The notes: generated by a model not told the origin, from the sequence alone. Shown: positions 33,428-42,690, counted from the first letter of the stretch. The stretch: 64,000 nt of DNA from Hymenobacter chitinivorans DSM 11115 (GCF_002797555.1 NZ_PGFA01000001.1:1984001-2048000), one strand, 5' to 3'. Translations and numbers: made by a program.

Positions 33428-34378
33428 CTAGTCCTGGCCCGAATCCTGGCCCTGGCTGGGGCCGCCACCCATGCCCCCGAGCATGATGCGCAGCGACATA
33501 CCGGCAATCTGCATCTCGTCCTTGGCGTAGTCGAGCACGGGGGTGGTGGTTTTGATTTTGAGGTCCTGGTCGGTGACGGGCTTACGCTGCACGTTGGCAA
33601 ACTCGTAGACCATGCGCTGCTTGCGTTCCTTGTCGAAGTACACGACCAGCTTGGTGATGCCCTGCTTTTCCTTGACGTAGACCGGGTGGGCAAAGTTGAG
33701 GGCGGCCGGAATCTGGGCCGAGGTCCAGACGTCGAGGGCAAAGGGCTTCTGGCTGCCCGTGGCGCCGGGGCCAGTGGTGGTAGCCGCCGCGGGGTTTTTG
33801 AGGGTGTAGGTGGTTTTCTGGCTGGGCAGGCCGGCTACCACGGCCGTTTCGGTGGTGGGCTTCACGGCATAGTCCACTTCCGTTACCACGATGCTCTGCC
33901 AGGTTTTCTTCACCGATGCCGCGTTGTAGGTGTAGGCCACCTGGTCGGGGGCGGCCTGGGCTGCGAGCAGCAGCAGGCCGGTGTTCTTGGCGCTGTCGAA
34001 GAAGTTTTCCAGGTGGTACGACAGCGCGTCGGTGGTGGCCCGGGCCTGGGTACCGCGGCAGTAGATGGTACCGGTGCGGGGCAACATCAGGGCGCCCATC
34101 GTCATGGCCGGGCTTAGCTGGGCAGCCTCCGCCTGAAACTGCTGCTGCTCGGCCGGGGTGAGGCTGGCGGCCAGCCGCTCCATCTGGCCCTTCAGGTCGC
34201 CCTTGGTAGGGTCGAGCTTGGTGAGCATTTTGTCGTAGGGGTTGCCCGGCAACGAGACGCGGGTTGTGATGACGCCCTGGGTAAAGGCGTCGGCGACGGG
34301 GGCGGGGGTAAAGCTGGCGGCCAGCACGAAGGTGGCGGGCAGCACGGCCGCGGCCAGAACGGAACGGGTTATGCGCAT
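33428..34378 (-). CDS. Exported hypothetical protein (DUF4412-like)
   Basis: 316 residues. Signal peptide about 1-21 (LAAAVLPATFVLAAS). The mature part starts with FTQGVITTRVSL, has a helix MERLAASLTPAEQQQF, and later strands such as VYVKEKQGITKLVVYFDKER. The order resembles DUF4412/GLPGLI-type Bacteroidota proteins that bind small ligands or metals, but I see no decisive motif. The C-terminus is Gly/Met/Gln-rich (IMLGGMGGGPSQGQDSG). Probably periplasmic. Confidence 0.65.
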   Translation of the reverse strand: MRITRSVLAAAVLPATFVLAASFTPAPVADAFTQGVITTRVSLPGNPYDKMLTKLDPTKGDLKGQMERLAASLTPAEQQQFQAEAAQLSPAMTMGALMLPRTGTIYCRGTQARATTDALSYHLENFFDSAKNTGLLLLAAQAAPDQVAYTYNAASVKKTWQSIVVTEVDYAVKPTTETAVVAGLPSQKTTYTLKNPAAATTTGPGATGSQKPFALDVWTSAQIPAALNFAHPVYVKEKQGITKLVVYFDKERKQRMVYEFANVQRKPVTDQDLKIKTTTPVLDYAKDEMQIAGMSLRIMLGGMGGGPSQGQDSGQD

Positions 34379-34535
34379 AGCGAAAGGAGAAAGGAAAGGA
34401 TAGAAAGGAAAGACCAGCTGGGGCGGGACGCTGGAAAGGGCCCCGCCGTATTAATGGGGGCAAATCTATATAGATAAAACCAAATGGGCCGGCACCGGGC
34501 CCCGGCCGCCACGTCTAGTTTCGAAGCGTTGGGCG

Positions 34536-35237
34536 CTAGTCCTTGTAATACTCTTTGAGGGGAAAGCGCCGCACGGCCGTGCGCCAGCGGCCCTGTACCA
34601 GCTGGCGGGTCGTGACGACGACCTGCTCTGCGGCGCTGGTGGCGTCTTCTTCCACGGTCTTGGTTTCGAGCAGGCCTTTACCCGGCACCACGGCGTATTC
34701 GGTGGTCAGGTGCCAGCAGCAGCCGTCTTTTTCATAGGTAATAAGCCGCTGCCGGGCCCGGTCGACCTGAAACATGCCCAGGTTTTCGGAGGCCAGGGTG
34801 GTCAGCTCGGCGCTGGGCACGAATTTGCGGGGGCGGCTGGCGTACACGTACACGTCGTAGGACGGGCCGCCGTAGCTGCTGTTGTTGCCGTTGCGGATGG
34901 CCAGGTCCTCGGTGCCGTCGAAGTTGAAATCGGCGAAAATCAGCGGGCTTTGCTCCCCGTAAAGCTCCACCACGTTCACCGTCGGCTGAGTGTGGTTCTT
35001 GTCGTCGAGAAAGAAGTTCAGGTCGGCGGAGGTGAAGGTCTGAACCAGCTGCTTGGTTTGCTTGCTGAACAGCCGCACGGTGCCCGGGCCCTCGCACTGG
35101 CCGTCGGCGCAGCCGGCCACGGTCAGCTCGGCCGAGTACCGGGCCGAGCCAGCGCTGAGAGTGAAGCGGCGCTGGGCCTGGCTGGCAGTACCCAGGCTCA
35201 GGCTGAGTAGGAGCAGAAGGGAAAAGCGGAGCGTCAT
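34536..35237 (-). CDS. Exported protein, XAC2610/VCBS-like
   Basis: 233 residues. Signal peptide to about ASQAQ. The central PLIFADFNFDGTEDLAIRNG is an FG-GAP/VCBS-type calcium loop as found in XAC2610-like proteins. It is followed by YGGPSYDVYVYASRPRKFVP and a C-terminal beta region. A CCW motif near 175 could be a disulfide. In XAC2610 relatives such proteins act in lysozyme inhibition, but the match is too weak to claim that here. It ends upstream of the FDGTEDLAI-free hypothetical gene and follows the deacetylase by 17 bp. Confidence 0.65.
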   Translation of the reverse strand: MTLRFSLLLLLSLSLGTASQAQRRFTLSAGSARYSAELTVAGCADGQCEGPGTVRLFSKQTKQLVQTFTSADLNFFLDDKNHTQPTVNVVELYGEQSPLIFADFNFDGTEDLAIRNGNNSSYGGPSYDVYVYASRPRKFVPSAELTTLASENLGMFQVDRARQRLITYEKDGCCWHLTTEYAVVPGKGLLETKTVEEDATSAAEQVVVTTRQLVQGRWRTAVRRFPLKEYYKD

Positions 35238-35254
35238 TCGGGTGGGCCGGGCGG

Positions 35255-36076
35255 TTAGGGCTTCCGAGTAGCTGACGCTTGGGCGGCTTTAACTTTTTCG
35301 GCTACTTCTACCATCGGGGCCACCCAGATTTCCTTTTCGTGGGCTTTAAGGTAGCGCAGCAGCTGGCGGTGGGCCTTCAAATCCACGTTGAGGCCGTGGC
35401 CGCCGCCCACGCCGTGAAACAGAAACACCAGCAGCGTGTGCGACGCCTGGGCCTGCTTCACCAAGTCTACCAGATAGTCGCCCGACTGCCCGTTAATCAT
35501 GTAGCTCTCGATGTTGGTCAAGTCAATCTGGGCGGGCGTTTGCAGGCCGGCCTGCACGCCGCGGGCGGCCACGAAGTCGGGGCGGAGCTGGTCGTAGAAC
35601 TTGACGCCGCCGATGGTCAGGTCGCCGCAGGGGTAGGCGAAGGTGCGGGCCGTTTTGCCGTCGATGGCGTTGAGCAGCACGTTGTTGACCCGCGCTTCCT
35701 GCACGGCCCGATTGACGGTGTACTTGCTCAGGTCGTTGTCGGGCGTTACGAAGCTGCGGCCGGGCAGGCTGCCGTCGCAGGGGTGCATCAGGGCGTGGTT
35801 GCCCAGCTCGTGGCCCCGCTGGGCGGCACGGCGCCACTCGGGCAGGCGCTTGGCCACCACCGGCGAGGAGCCAATCAAATAAAATGTGCCCCGCAGCTTC
35901 ACCGAGTCTAGGGCCGGCACTACGATGTCCAGGTCCCCGTCGATGGCGTCGTCGTAGGTCAGTACCACGGCGCACTGCTTGTTGTTCCAGGCGGGGTTCG
36001 TCTGGGCGTTGGTGGCGGAGTGAATGCCCACAATCAGCAACAGGGCGGTAGTAGCACTACTTAATCGGACGGCCAT
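35255..36076 (-). CDS. Polysaccharide deacetylase family protein, exported
   Basis: 273 residues. Signal peptide MAVRLSSATTALLLIVGIHS. The NodB-like domain shows VVLTYDDAIDGDLD (motif 1, DD), RGHELGNHALMHPC (motif 2, H-x-x-x-H) and FAYPCGD (motif 3), with FLFHGVGGGHG near the end (motif 5). A probable de-N-acetylase or xylanase-type esterase acting outside the cytoplasm. Longer starts at 36100 and 36124 would add a polar N-terminus before the signal peptide, so 36076 is chosen. The 17-bp gap to the XAC2610-like gene suggests an operon. Confidence 0.85.
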   Translation of the reverse strand: MAVRLSSATTALLLIVGIHSATNAQTNPAWNNKQCAVVLTYDDAIDGDLDIVVPALDSVKLRGTFYLIGSSPVVAKRLPEWRRAAQRGHELGNHALMHPCDGSLPGRSFVTPDNDLSKYTVNRAVQEARVNNVLLNAIDGKTARTFAYPCGDLTIGGVKFYDQLRPDFVAARGVQAGLQTPAQIDLTNIESYMINGQSGDYLVDLVKQAQASHTLLVFLFHGVGGGHGLNVDLKAHRQLLRYLKAHEKEIWVAPMVEVAEKVKAAQASATRKP

Positions 36077-36148
36077 AGGTAGCTTGGAGGCGGGTTGCAT
36101 ACGTTCAGGGGAAGCTTGGGGCATTGTGGTCGTCAGGTGGTTTGCGGC

Positions 36149-36688
36149 CTAAAACTGCTTGGCAATCTTTTTTAGCAGCATCTCTACCATAACTCTGTAT
36201 TTGTACGTGTCCCGCTCCCCCACAAAATTGAACACGTACTTATCGTTGGTAGTCAAGTCACGAATATACGCGTCCACCGATTCTGGGTACAGGGTACCAC
36301 GGTTCGGATTATAGCCTATATATTCCCCCGCAATAAACGTGTAGAAGGATGAATTGAAAAATAAGTACTTGTAGCCGTGGTCTTGGTAGTAAGCAATGGA
36401 ATCGTCCGTGGTAATTCGATAGGCATACGGGTACTGCGCTGCCGTTTCCTGCAGTTGAGTGTTGGCTTCACCAATCACCGAGTTATGATCTTTGTGAGCC
36501 CCGTACTGCATGGGGTTCATGCCTTTGGGTCGTTGGGAAGGCACTTCCGCAGCTTCATACGTAATGAATAGCAGTTTGGTCTGTGGCAAATCAGCGGGCA
36601 GCTTTTTCTTAATAATCTCACCACGGGGCATTACCCGCACTTGGGTAGTCGTTTTGGGGGGCTTGCTGAGCGCAAAGCGGCGTTGCAC
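36149..36688 (-). CDS. Hypothetical protein, 179 residues
   Basis: I do not recognise it. It starts with GTG at 36688; an ATG at 36631 (MPRGEIIKKK) is an alternative. The body is rich in Tyr and Asp (YKYLFFNSSFYTFIAGEYIG) and lacks a signal peptide or membrane helix. Its codon use is more AT-rich than that of its neighbours, suggesting a later arrival. The 72-bp gap to the deacetylase gene leaves an operon link open. Confidence 0.6.
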   Translation of the reverse strand: MQRRFALSKPPKTTTQVRVMPRGEIIKKKLPADLPQTKLLFITYEAAEVPSQRPKGMNPMQYGAHKDHNSVIGEANTQLQETAAQYPYAYRITTDDSIAYYQDHGYKYLFFNSSFYTFIAGEYIGYNPNRGTLYPESVDAYIRDLTTNDKYVFNFVGERDTYKYRVMVEMLLKKIAKQF

Positions 36689-36784
36689 AAGCTAGTCCGG
36701 CCAGAGCTGGAAAGTGGCGTAAAGAAGGGGGCATAAACGATTGTTTGGCGCAAGCTAGTGAATCCTGTGGCAGACTAGCCGGGC

Positions 36785-37882
36785 TTACTTTACCTCCTCC
36801 ACTTCCACGCGGCGGTTGCGGGCGTCGGGCGAGGCGTAGAGCGGGCGGGTGTCGCCGTAGCCGGCGGTGCTGATGCGCTCCGCCGCAATGCCATCCTTTA
36901 CCAAAAACGCTTTTACCGCCTCAGCCCGCTGCTCGGAAAGCGCCTGATTTTTCTCGGGCTCCCCAATTTTGTCGGTGTGGCCACTGATGCGCACCCGCAG
37001 CGTGGGCCGGGCCTTGAGCTCGGCGGCTAGCTGGTGGAGAGCCGGTACGCCCTCGGTCAGCAGCTCGGCCGTGCCCAGCTTAAAGAGCACGGTGGGCAGC
37101 ACCACGGGCGTCGGGGCCACGACTACGGGCGTCGGAGCTGGGGCGGGGCGGGCCGTGTCGAGGGGCGGCAGGGTGGGCGTAGGCGCCGGGGGGGGCGTGG
37201 CGGCCACTGGCGGGGTGGCTTTGGGCGCGGGGGGGCTGCCGGTTACCCGAATGGTGATGGGCACCACCGGGCTCTGCTTGGTGGGATAGTAGCCCTGGGC
37301 CAGGTAAAACGTGGTGGTTTTGGCGAGCTTGGTGCGGTAAGTGTTGCCCGTCGTGACGGGCTGCTTAAGCTCAGCATCGGCGTACCAGAGCACGTTGCGG
37401 CCCGTGACGCGAATCGTGGTTTCGACGCCGGCCGCCACCGTTGCCGCCGATTTGAGCTTGACCCGGTAAAAGGTGAACGTGCCCACGTCGCAGTCGCCCA
37501 CGGGGCGGTAGGCGGCTTTGCCGGTGAGCTTTTCCAGGGCGGGGTCGTAGGTGAAGGTAATGGCCCCGTCGCACCAGTAAGTGAAGGCCGAGCCCCCGGT
37601 TTCATTGAGCTTGCGCCCGTGCTCGATGCGTACTCCCTTGGCCGTGGGCGTGCCTTGCACCTGAAACGTGACCGAGGTGCCGGGCTGCCCGCCTACTTCC
37701 TGGTAGAGCACCCCAAACAGGCCGGTGCCCTTGCCTTTCTGGAGGCGGAGCACGGCCGGCCAGTTGGCCCCCGGTTCCCCGGTATCCGTTTCCACGCCCT
37801 GCCATACGCCCGTCACAGACTGGGCGTGTACCGGGCCCGCCAGTAGCAGGCCCACAATGCCATACCAAAAGCTGCGTTTCAT
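36785..37882 (-). CDS. OmpA family protein
   Basis: 365 residues. Signal peptide MKRSFWYGIVGLLLAGPVHA. The N-terminal part (about 20-150) is a beta domain (SVTGVWQGVETDTGEPGANW) followed by a C-type immunoglobulin-like strand set, then a Pro/Thr linker (PPAPKATPPVAATPPPAP). The C-terminal 110 residues are an OmpA-like peptidoglycan-binding domain: PTVLFKLGTAELL, ISGHTDKIGEPEKNQALSEQ and PDARNRRVEVEE. It should tether the outer membrane to the wall. The upstream extension in the same frame adds no signal peptide. Confidence 0.88.
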   Translation of the reverse strand: MKRSFWYGIVGLLLAGPVHAQSVTGVWQGVETDTGEPGANWPAVLRLQKGKGTGLFGVLYQEVGGQPGTSVTFQVQGTPTAKGVRIEHGRKLNETGGSAFTYWCDGAITFTYDPALEKLTGKAAYRPVGDCDVGTFTFYRVKLKSAATVAAGVETTIRVTGRNVLWYADAELKQPVTTGNTYRTKLAKTTTFYLAQGYYPTKQSPVVPITIRVTGSPPAPKATPPVAATPPPAPTPTLPPLDTARPAPAPTPVVVAPTPVVLPTVLFKLGTAELLTEGVPALHQLAAELKARPTLRVRISGHTDKIGEPEKNQALSEQRAEAVKAFLVKDGIAAERISTAGYGDTRPLYASPDARNRRVEVEEVK

Positions 37883-38008
37883 GCCGCGAAATAAAGCTGA
37901 TTTAGGCTCAGAATCCAGAGGGTATAGTTGGTTTTGGTGGGCCGAATAGCTGCTCAAAAGGGGGCAAACGCCGGATTCCGTTCCAAGCCCGCCGCTAAAC
38001 TTCCCCGG

Positions 38009-38470
38009 CTACTGTTTCGCGGGCTGCGCGTCCAGTAGCCGCCGATGGTAATTGACTTGGCCCAAATGATAAGCCAGATGCGTAGCCAAGTGCACCAGAA
38101 AGTATTCGGTGGACGTTTTTTCCTCGAATATTAGCAGCGGATATTCTTGGGCCAGGCGGCTGGCGGGCAGGTGCCGTAGGGTGTGGTCGACGAGCTGGGT
38201 AGTTTCCGTGAGCTGGCGCAGCAGCTCGGCCCGAGGCACGTGTTTGGCAGAGAATTCCAGGTCGCGCTGCCGGGTGTAGGCCACGCCGCCCAGCTCGGCC
38301 CCGATGTAGGTTTTCAGGTTGCCGACCAGGTGCAGGCACAGGTTACCGGCGGGGTTAGCAATGCCCGGCGCGGTGAGCCAGAGGTTTTCCTCGTGGTGGT
38401 ACTGCGTGATTTCCTGGTGGAGACGGTGCAGGTCGCGCCGGAAGAGCTGGCGGAGGGTGTCGGTGAGCAT
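38009..38470 (-). CDS. DinB family protein (DUF1572-like)
   Basis: 153 residues, helical. The N-terminal helix LRQLFRRDLHRLHQEITQY and NLCLHLVGNLKTYIG (a His ligand) with THLAYHLGQVNYHRRLL near the C-terminus match the DinB/DUF1572 four-helix bundle and its conserved histidines. Such proteins bind a divalent metal; many are thiol transferases or of unknown role. The cytoplasmic start at MLTDTL is preferred over the upstream extension. Confidence 0.85.
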   Translation of the reverse strand: MLTDTLRQLFRRDLHRLHQEITQYHHEENLWLTAPGIANPAGNLCLHLVGNLKTYIGAELGGVAYTRQRDLEFSAKHVPRAELLRQLTETTQLVDHTLRHLPASRLAQEYPLLIFEEKTSTEYFLVHLATHLAYHLGQVNYHRRLLDAQPAKQ

Positions 38471-38489
38471 GCGGCAAGGTATCAAAAAA

Positions 38490-38520
38490 GGCGGGGCCCC
38501 ACGAGTAATGGAGCCCCGCC
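38490..38520. terminator. Terminator after the aldo/keto reductase gene
   Basis: GGCGGGGC pairs with GCCCCGCC around a 15-nt loop. Confidence 0.6.
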
Positions 38521-38553
38521 GCAATGCGAATCAGCCGGCAGGAACGTACCCGG

Positions 38554-39438
38554 CTAACCCAGGTAGGCCATATCCTCGGCGCTGAGGTGCAGGTCGCGGG
38601 CCTGCAGGTTTTCGCGCAGGTGGGCCAGCGACGAAGTGCCGGGAATGGGCAGCAGCCAGGGCGACTTGTGCAGCAGCCAGGCCAGGTTTACCTGGGCTTC
38701 GGAGACCTGGTGCCGGCGGGCAATTTCACTAATGCGGCTGTCGGCCTTGGGTAGAGCGTGGAGCAGGGAAAAGAAGGGAATTAGCGGCAGGCCGTGCTGC
38801 TCGCACAAATCCAGCACTTCCTCGCCGCCGGGGTTGGCACCGCCGTGGGGCAGCTGTACGGTGGTGCGCTGGGCGTAGCCGTACATGTTTTCAACCGTCG
38901 CAATAGAGCCCAGCTGCAGGCCTTCTAGCAGCTCCGGCCGGGTTACGTTGCTCAGGCCCACGTGCAGAATCTTGCCCTCGCGCTGCAATTCAAACATGGC
39001 CCCGAGCTGTTCGGCCAGCGGCACCGGCCCGGCGCCCATCAGGCGCAGGTGCACCAGCTGAATCTGCTCCTGACCCAGGGTGCGCAGGTTGTTGTCGATG
39101 CTGGCGCGCAGCTGTTCGGGGCGGTGGTAGGGCACCCAGCTCTTATCGGGCCGGCGGGTGGCGCCCACTTTGGTACAGATAACCAAATTGTCCGGATACG
39201 GGTGCAGGGCTTCCCGAATCAGGCGGTTGGTGACGTCCTGGCCGTAGTAGTCGGCCGTGTCGAGAAAGGTAACGCCCTGCTCGACGGCGGTGCGCAGAAT
39301 CTGCAGGGCCTCGGCCCGGTTGGCGGGCTCCCCCCAGATTTCGGGCCCGGTGAGGCGCATGGTGCCGTAGCCGAGGCGGGAAACGGTCAGGGGCTGAGCT
39401 GAATTCGGGGCAATGGTAATCGTGGTCGGAACGGACAT
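38554..39438 (-). CDS. Aldo/keto reductase
   Basis: 294 residues forming an AKR TIM barrel. It has FLDTADYYGQD (catalytic Asp and Tyr) and LVICTKVG (catalytic Lys). IQLVHLRLMG stands where the usual catalytic-His motif (LYQIH) would be, and IPGTSSLAHLREN near the end binds NADP(H). It probably reduces carbonyl compounds with NADPH. The start MSVPTT fits the family length. It is a monocistronic unit with its own hairpin. Confidence 0.92.
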   Translation of the reverse strand: MSVPTTITIAPNSAQPLTVSRLGYGTMRLTGPEIWGEPANRAEALQILRTAVEQGVTFLDTADYYGQDVTNRLIREALHPYPDNLVICTKVGATRRPDKSWVPYHRPEQLRASIDNNLRTLGQEQIQLVHLRLMGAGPVPLAEQLGAMFELQREGKILHVGLSNVTRPELLEGLQLGSIATVENMYGYAQRTTVQLPHGGANPGGEEVLDLCEQHGLPLIPFFSLLHALPKADSRISEIARRHQVSEAQVNLAWLLHKSPWLLPIPGTSSLAHLRENLQARDLHLSAEDMAYLG

Positions 39439-39551
39439 GGAAAAGGAGTTAAGCAGGAAAGACGGCATGCAGTAAAAGCCCTACGCAAAACGGCAGGCTA
39501 GGTCTGCCTGTTACCCAAGCAGCCATTTAACCCCGCCGCCGGGCTTGGGTA

Positions 39552-40610
39552 CTAGGCGCCGCCCCGTTCGAGCTCGAGCAGCCATTGCTTGCGCCACAGG
39601 CCCCCGCCGTAGCCGGTCAGCTGCCCGTGGGCGCCCAGCACGCGGTGGCAGGGAATCAGGATGGCCACCCGGTTCAGCCCGTTGGCGGCCGCCACGGCCC
39701 GTACGGCGCTAGGCCGGCCCAGCGCCGCGGCCTGCTGCCCGTAGGAGCGGGTGCTGCCGTAGGAAATCTGCTCCAGGGCCCGCCACACAGCCTGCTGGAA
39801 GGCGGTGCCGGGCGTGTGCAGCGGAACCGAAAACTGCTGGCGCCGGCCCCCGAAGTACTCGGCCAGTTGAGCCCGGAGCACCGCAAAATGGGGATTCTCA
39901 CTTGGTACGATGGTGGCCGTCAGGCGCCGGGCCAACTCCTTAAGCTCCGTTTCCAGCATGCGCCGGTCGGTAAACTCCAGCAGACAGATGCCACGCTCGG
40001 TGGCGCAGGCCAGCATGCTGCCCAAAGGCGTTTCCAGGCGCGTAAGGTTGATGATATGCTGCTGTCGGCTACGGGTTGGGGCTACACCGAAGACGGCCTT
40101 AAACGAATCCTGAAAGCCGCTGAGCGACTCGTAGCCGCTATCGAAGGCGGCGGCCGTCACCGTTTCGCCGCTTTGCAGCTGCCCGAAAGCCCGGTTCAGG
40201 CGATTCAGGCGCTGATAGGCCTGAAATGTAAGCCCGTGCTGGCGCCGAAACCAGCGCCGCACCGTGGCCGGTTCCAGGCCCCGTTGCCGCAGGTCGGCGT
40301 CGGAGATGCGGACCGTGGGCTGCTCGGCCAGCTGGTGCAGCAAGCGGGCAATGAAGGCCGGCGTCGCGTCGCGGGGGGCCAGGGGCGTGCACACTTTGCA
40401 CGGGCGGTAGCCGCGCAGCAGGGCCTCCCGGGCGGTGGCAACAAACTCGACGTTGCCGAACTTGGGCTTGCGGGCCGGGCAGGTAGGTCGGCAGAAGATG
40501 CCGGTGGTTTTGACGGCGGCAATAAAGCGGCCTTCGTAGCGGGCATCTTTTGCCAGCAGGGCCTGGTAGCATTCTACCGGAGTTAGGGCGAAGAGTTCCG
40601 GGTGGGGCAT
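39552..40610 (-). CDS. ada: Bifunctional Ada: DNA repair methyltransferase and transcriptional activator
   Basis: 352 residues. The N-terminal Ada zinc domain has GIFCRPTCPARKPKFGNVEF and GYRPCKVCTPL (four cysteines). Then comes an AraC-like HTH (about 90-180, LTFQAYQRLNRLNRAFG), and the C-terminal O6-methylguanine transferase has IPCHRVLGAHGQLTGYGGGL with the acceptor Cys. It repairs alkylated DNA and, once methylated on the N-terminal Cys, activates alkylation-response genes. It starts one base before the stop of the PEP mutase gene, so translation is coupled. Confidence 0.95.
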   Translation of the reverse strand: MPHPELFALTPVECYQALLAKDARYEGRFIAAVKTTGIFCRPTCPARKPKFGNVEFVATAREALLRGYRPCKVCTPLAPRDATPAFIARLLHQLAEQPTVRISDADLRQRGLEPATVRRWFRRQHGLTFQAYQRLNRLNRAFGQLQSGETVTAAAFDSGYESLSGFQDSFKAVFGVAPTRSRQQHIINLTRLETPLGSMLACATERGICLLEFTDRRMLETELKELARRLTATIVPSENPHFAVLRAQLAEYFGGRRQQFSVPLHTPGTAFQQAVWRALEQISYGSTRSYGQQAAALGRPSAVRAVAAANGLNRVAILIPCHRVLGAHGQLTGYGGGLWRKQWLLELERGGA

Positions 40611-41389
40611 CAGGCAAACAGGGAAGTACAGGTTTGGTCGTGCTGAATCTGCTGGCTAAGCTGCCGCTGCCGAGTGGTCAGGGCTTCAAACAGAAAATTG
40701 CCCAAACTGATGCGCCGCACCCCCGCCGCCTGCAGTTCCCCGAAAGCCGGCAGGCCCGGCACAGCCATAACGTTCAGGGGCAGACGGCTGGCCCGGCACA
40801 GGTCGTGCATGGCGGGCAGCTCGGTCAGGCCGGGCACAAACAGCCCGTCGGCCCCGGCCGCTTCGTAGAGCTGCTGGCGAAGTAGGGTCGCTGGCAGCGG
40901 ATTGGCCGAGCCCAGCAAGTACGTGTCGGTGCGCACGTTGAGAAATACCTCGACCCGGGCCTGGGCCAGCTCGGTGCGGATGGTGCGCAAAGTTTCGGCA
41001 AAGCCGGTGGGCTCCAGCAACTGCCGCCCCCCGGCAACACCCACGGAGTCTTCGAGGTTGATGCCGACTACGCCCAGGCTGGCCAGCTCCCGAATGTGGG
41101 CGGCAATCTGGGCCGGGTCGCGGCTGTAGCCCCCTTCCAGGTCGACGGACACTGGCAGGGTGGTGCTGGCACAAATCCGGCTAACTAGGTAGCGCAGTTC
41201 GGGGAAGGGCAGCTGCTCGCCGTCGGCGTAGCCCAGCAGGGCGGCCATGGCGGCGCTGGAAGTGCCCACGGCGGCGAAGCCCAGGGCCTGGCTGGTACTG
41301 GCGCTGCGGGCGTCCCAAGCCGGGGCCAGCAACAGGGGCGCGGCCTGGTAATGCAGGTTCTTAAAGTGGTGGTAGGGGCGGTGGGTCAT
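40610..41389 (-). CDS. Isocitrate lyase/PEP mutase family protein
   Basis: 259 residues. A TIM barrel of the PEP mutase/isocitrate lyase superfamily: LLAPAWDARSASTSQALGF at the start, LPVSVDLEGGY (metal site), VVGINLEDSV and EVFLNVRTDTYLLGS. It should act on a small alpha-keto or phosphonate-type substrate with Mg2+. It lacks the KKCGH of true isocitrate lyases, so carboxy-PEP mutase or a C-C lyase role is possible. Its stop overlaps the ada start (TGATG), so the two form an operon. Confidence 0.88.
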   Translation of the reverse strand: MTHRPYHHFKNLHYQAAPLLLAPAWDARSASTSQALGFAAVGTSSAAMAALLGYADGEQLPFPELRYLVSRICASTTLPVSVDLEGGYSRDPAQIAAHIRELASLGVVGINLEDSVGVAGGRQLLEPTGFAETLRTIRTELAQARVEVFLNVRTDTYLLGSANPLPATLLRQQLYEAAGADGLFVPGLTELPAMHDLCRASRLPLNVMAVPGLPAFGELQAAGVRRISLGNFLFEALTTRQRQLSQQIQHDQTCTSLFA

Positions 41390-41466
41390 TGTTTTTCAGG
41401 CAAAGGAAGCCCCGGAACGCCGGCCGGCGCAACCGCTAAATGGACAGGCATTTTTTTAGTGGCCGC

Positions 41467-41985
41467 CTAGCCCCGGGTTAGAACAATGAGGCTGGCAACA
41501 AAGCCGCCGATAGTGGCCAGGCCCGCCAGCACAATGGCCAAAATCAGTCCCAGACCCTGGCCGGCGGTGCTAGGCATAATAATGAGCCGGTCCTGGGGCC
41601 GAAACCGGTGCGCCTGCGGGCTGCGCAGCTCCACCTCAGCGGCGCCGGGCGCGGTAAACTCGGCCACGGCCGTAATTCGCTCCCCCGCCATATTGACCCG
41701 CTTGAAGTTCATTAAGTTGGTCAGAGGACGCACGGGCAGACGTTGGTTCGTCCCTTTTAGCACCACCTCAAAGGGAGTATCCGTAGGGGCCAGGCCGGCA
41801 AACTGGCTGCGCTTGGTGGCTATTTCGTAGGTGCCGGCCCTGGGCAGGGCCAGGTCAAAGGATACTTGGGTAGCATCCACTTCCAGCTGATTTTGGCTGT
41901 AGAGGGCAATAGTGCGGCCGATGCTTTTAAGTAGGAAGTACAAACCAACCAGAAACAGCAGCGGAAAACAGATTTTATACAGCAT
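41467..41985 (-). CDS. Hypothetical membrane protein, 172 residues
   Basis: Two membrane helices frame a beta domain: the N-terminal one is ICFPLLFLVGLYFLLKSI and the C-terminal one is LGLILAIVLAGLATIGGFVA. The middle (about 30-140) is a beta sandwich (VDATQVSFDLALPRAGTYEI). No family is recognised; the topology suits a periplasmic domain held between helices. It stands alone in the same direction as its neighbours. Confidence 0.65.
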   Translation of the reverse strand: MLYKICFPLLFLVGLYFLLKSIGRTIALYSQNQLEVDATQVSFDLALPRAGTYEIATKRSQFAGLAPTDTPFEVVLKGTNQRLPVRPLTNLMNFKRVNMAGERITAVAEFTAPGAAEVELRSPQAHRFRPQDRLIIMPSTAGQGLGLILAIVLAGLATIGGFVASLIVLTRG

Positions 41986-42056
41986 CGGAAAGTAGCCAGA
42001 GTACGGGTAAACGGACGCGCGCGGCCCTTACCGCTCAAGTGGGGCCTGGTCGGGGG

Positions 42057-42653
42057 CTAGCCGGCCGCCCGGCCCGCAAAGTGCTGCCGGGCCAGGGCCA
42101 GAAATTCCGTTGGGGTTAAGTAGCGGCGGAAGAAATCGGCCAGGCTGCCCACCGTGCTTATTTCCTGAAAAAATACTTCGTGGTCGGTGCCGTACACGGT
42201 CGGGTTCTGCGGGTCGGCGTCGCCGAGGCAGACGAAGTAGTGGTCAGGGAAGCCATAGGAAAAGCAGAAGCAGATGAATTCCAGCGGCTCGCCGGGAATG
42301 GTCTGCTGCACCTGCGCGGGCGTGACCAGGTCGTCCAGCTCGCCGTAGTTGGGGGTGTCCTTGGTGAAGGGCGTGAACCGGAAAGGCCGGTAAAAGTCCT
42401 GGCCGTAGGGAAGCTCGTGGTCGGAAAAGAAGTGCCGGCGCAGAGCCTCAAAAAAAGCCGCCGAATCCTGGGCGTACAGGCTCTGGTGCTGGGCGTAAAA
42501 CTCGTCGAGGCCGAAAAGCTCCTCGGCGTAGCTGCGCGGGTAGAGCGGGTGCGGAAACGAAGTGGCCAGCAGAAACTCCGGCAGCGTAGCATCGGGCGCG
42601 GCCGGGGTAGTGCCGCCAAGTTGGTGAATCAGCTGCCGGATTTCGGGCGTCAT
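42057..42653 (-). CDS. Hypothetical protein, SUKH (SMI1/KNR4)-like
   Basis: 198 residues, no signal peptide. The C-terminal half (LEFICFCFSYGFPDHYFVCLGDADPQNPTVYG, then HEVFFQEISTVGSLADFFRR) follows the SUKH pattern: a strand, an aspartate turn and a final helix of type L..F...L. SUKH proteins often serve as toxin immunity proteins, but no toxin gene is nearby. The assignment is by pattern only. Confidence 0.5.
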   Translation of the reverse strand: MTPEIRQLIHQLGGTTPAAPDATLPEFLLATSFPHPLYPRSYAEELFGLDEFYAQHQSLYAQDSAAFFEALRRHFFSDHELPYGQDFYRPFRFTPFTKDTPNYGELDDLVTPAQVQQTIPGEPLEFICFCFSYGFPDHYFVCLGDADPQNPTVYGTDHEVFFQEISTVGSLADFFRRYLTPTEFLALARQHFAGRAAG

Positions 42654-42690
42654 GCGCGGGTTAGTAAGGAAGGAAGGAAGGGTAAGGAGC

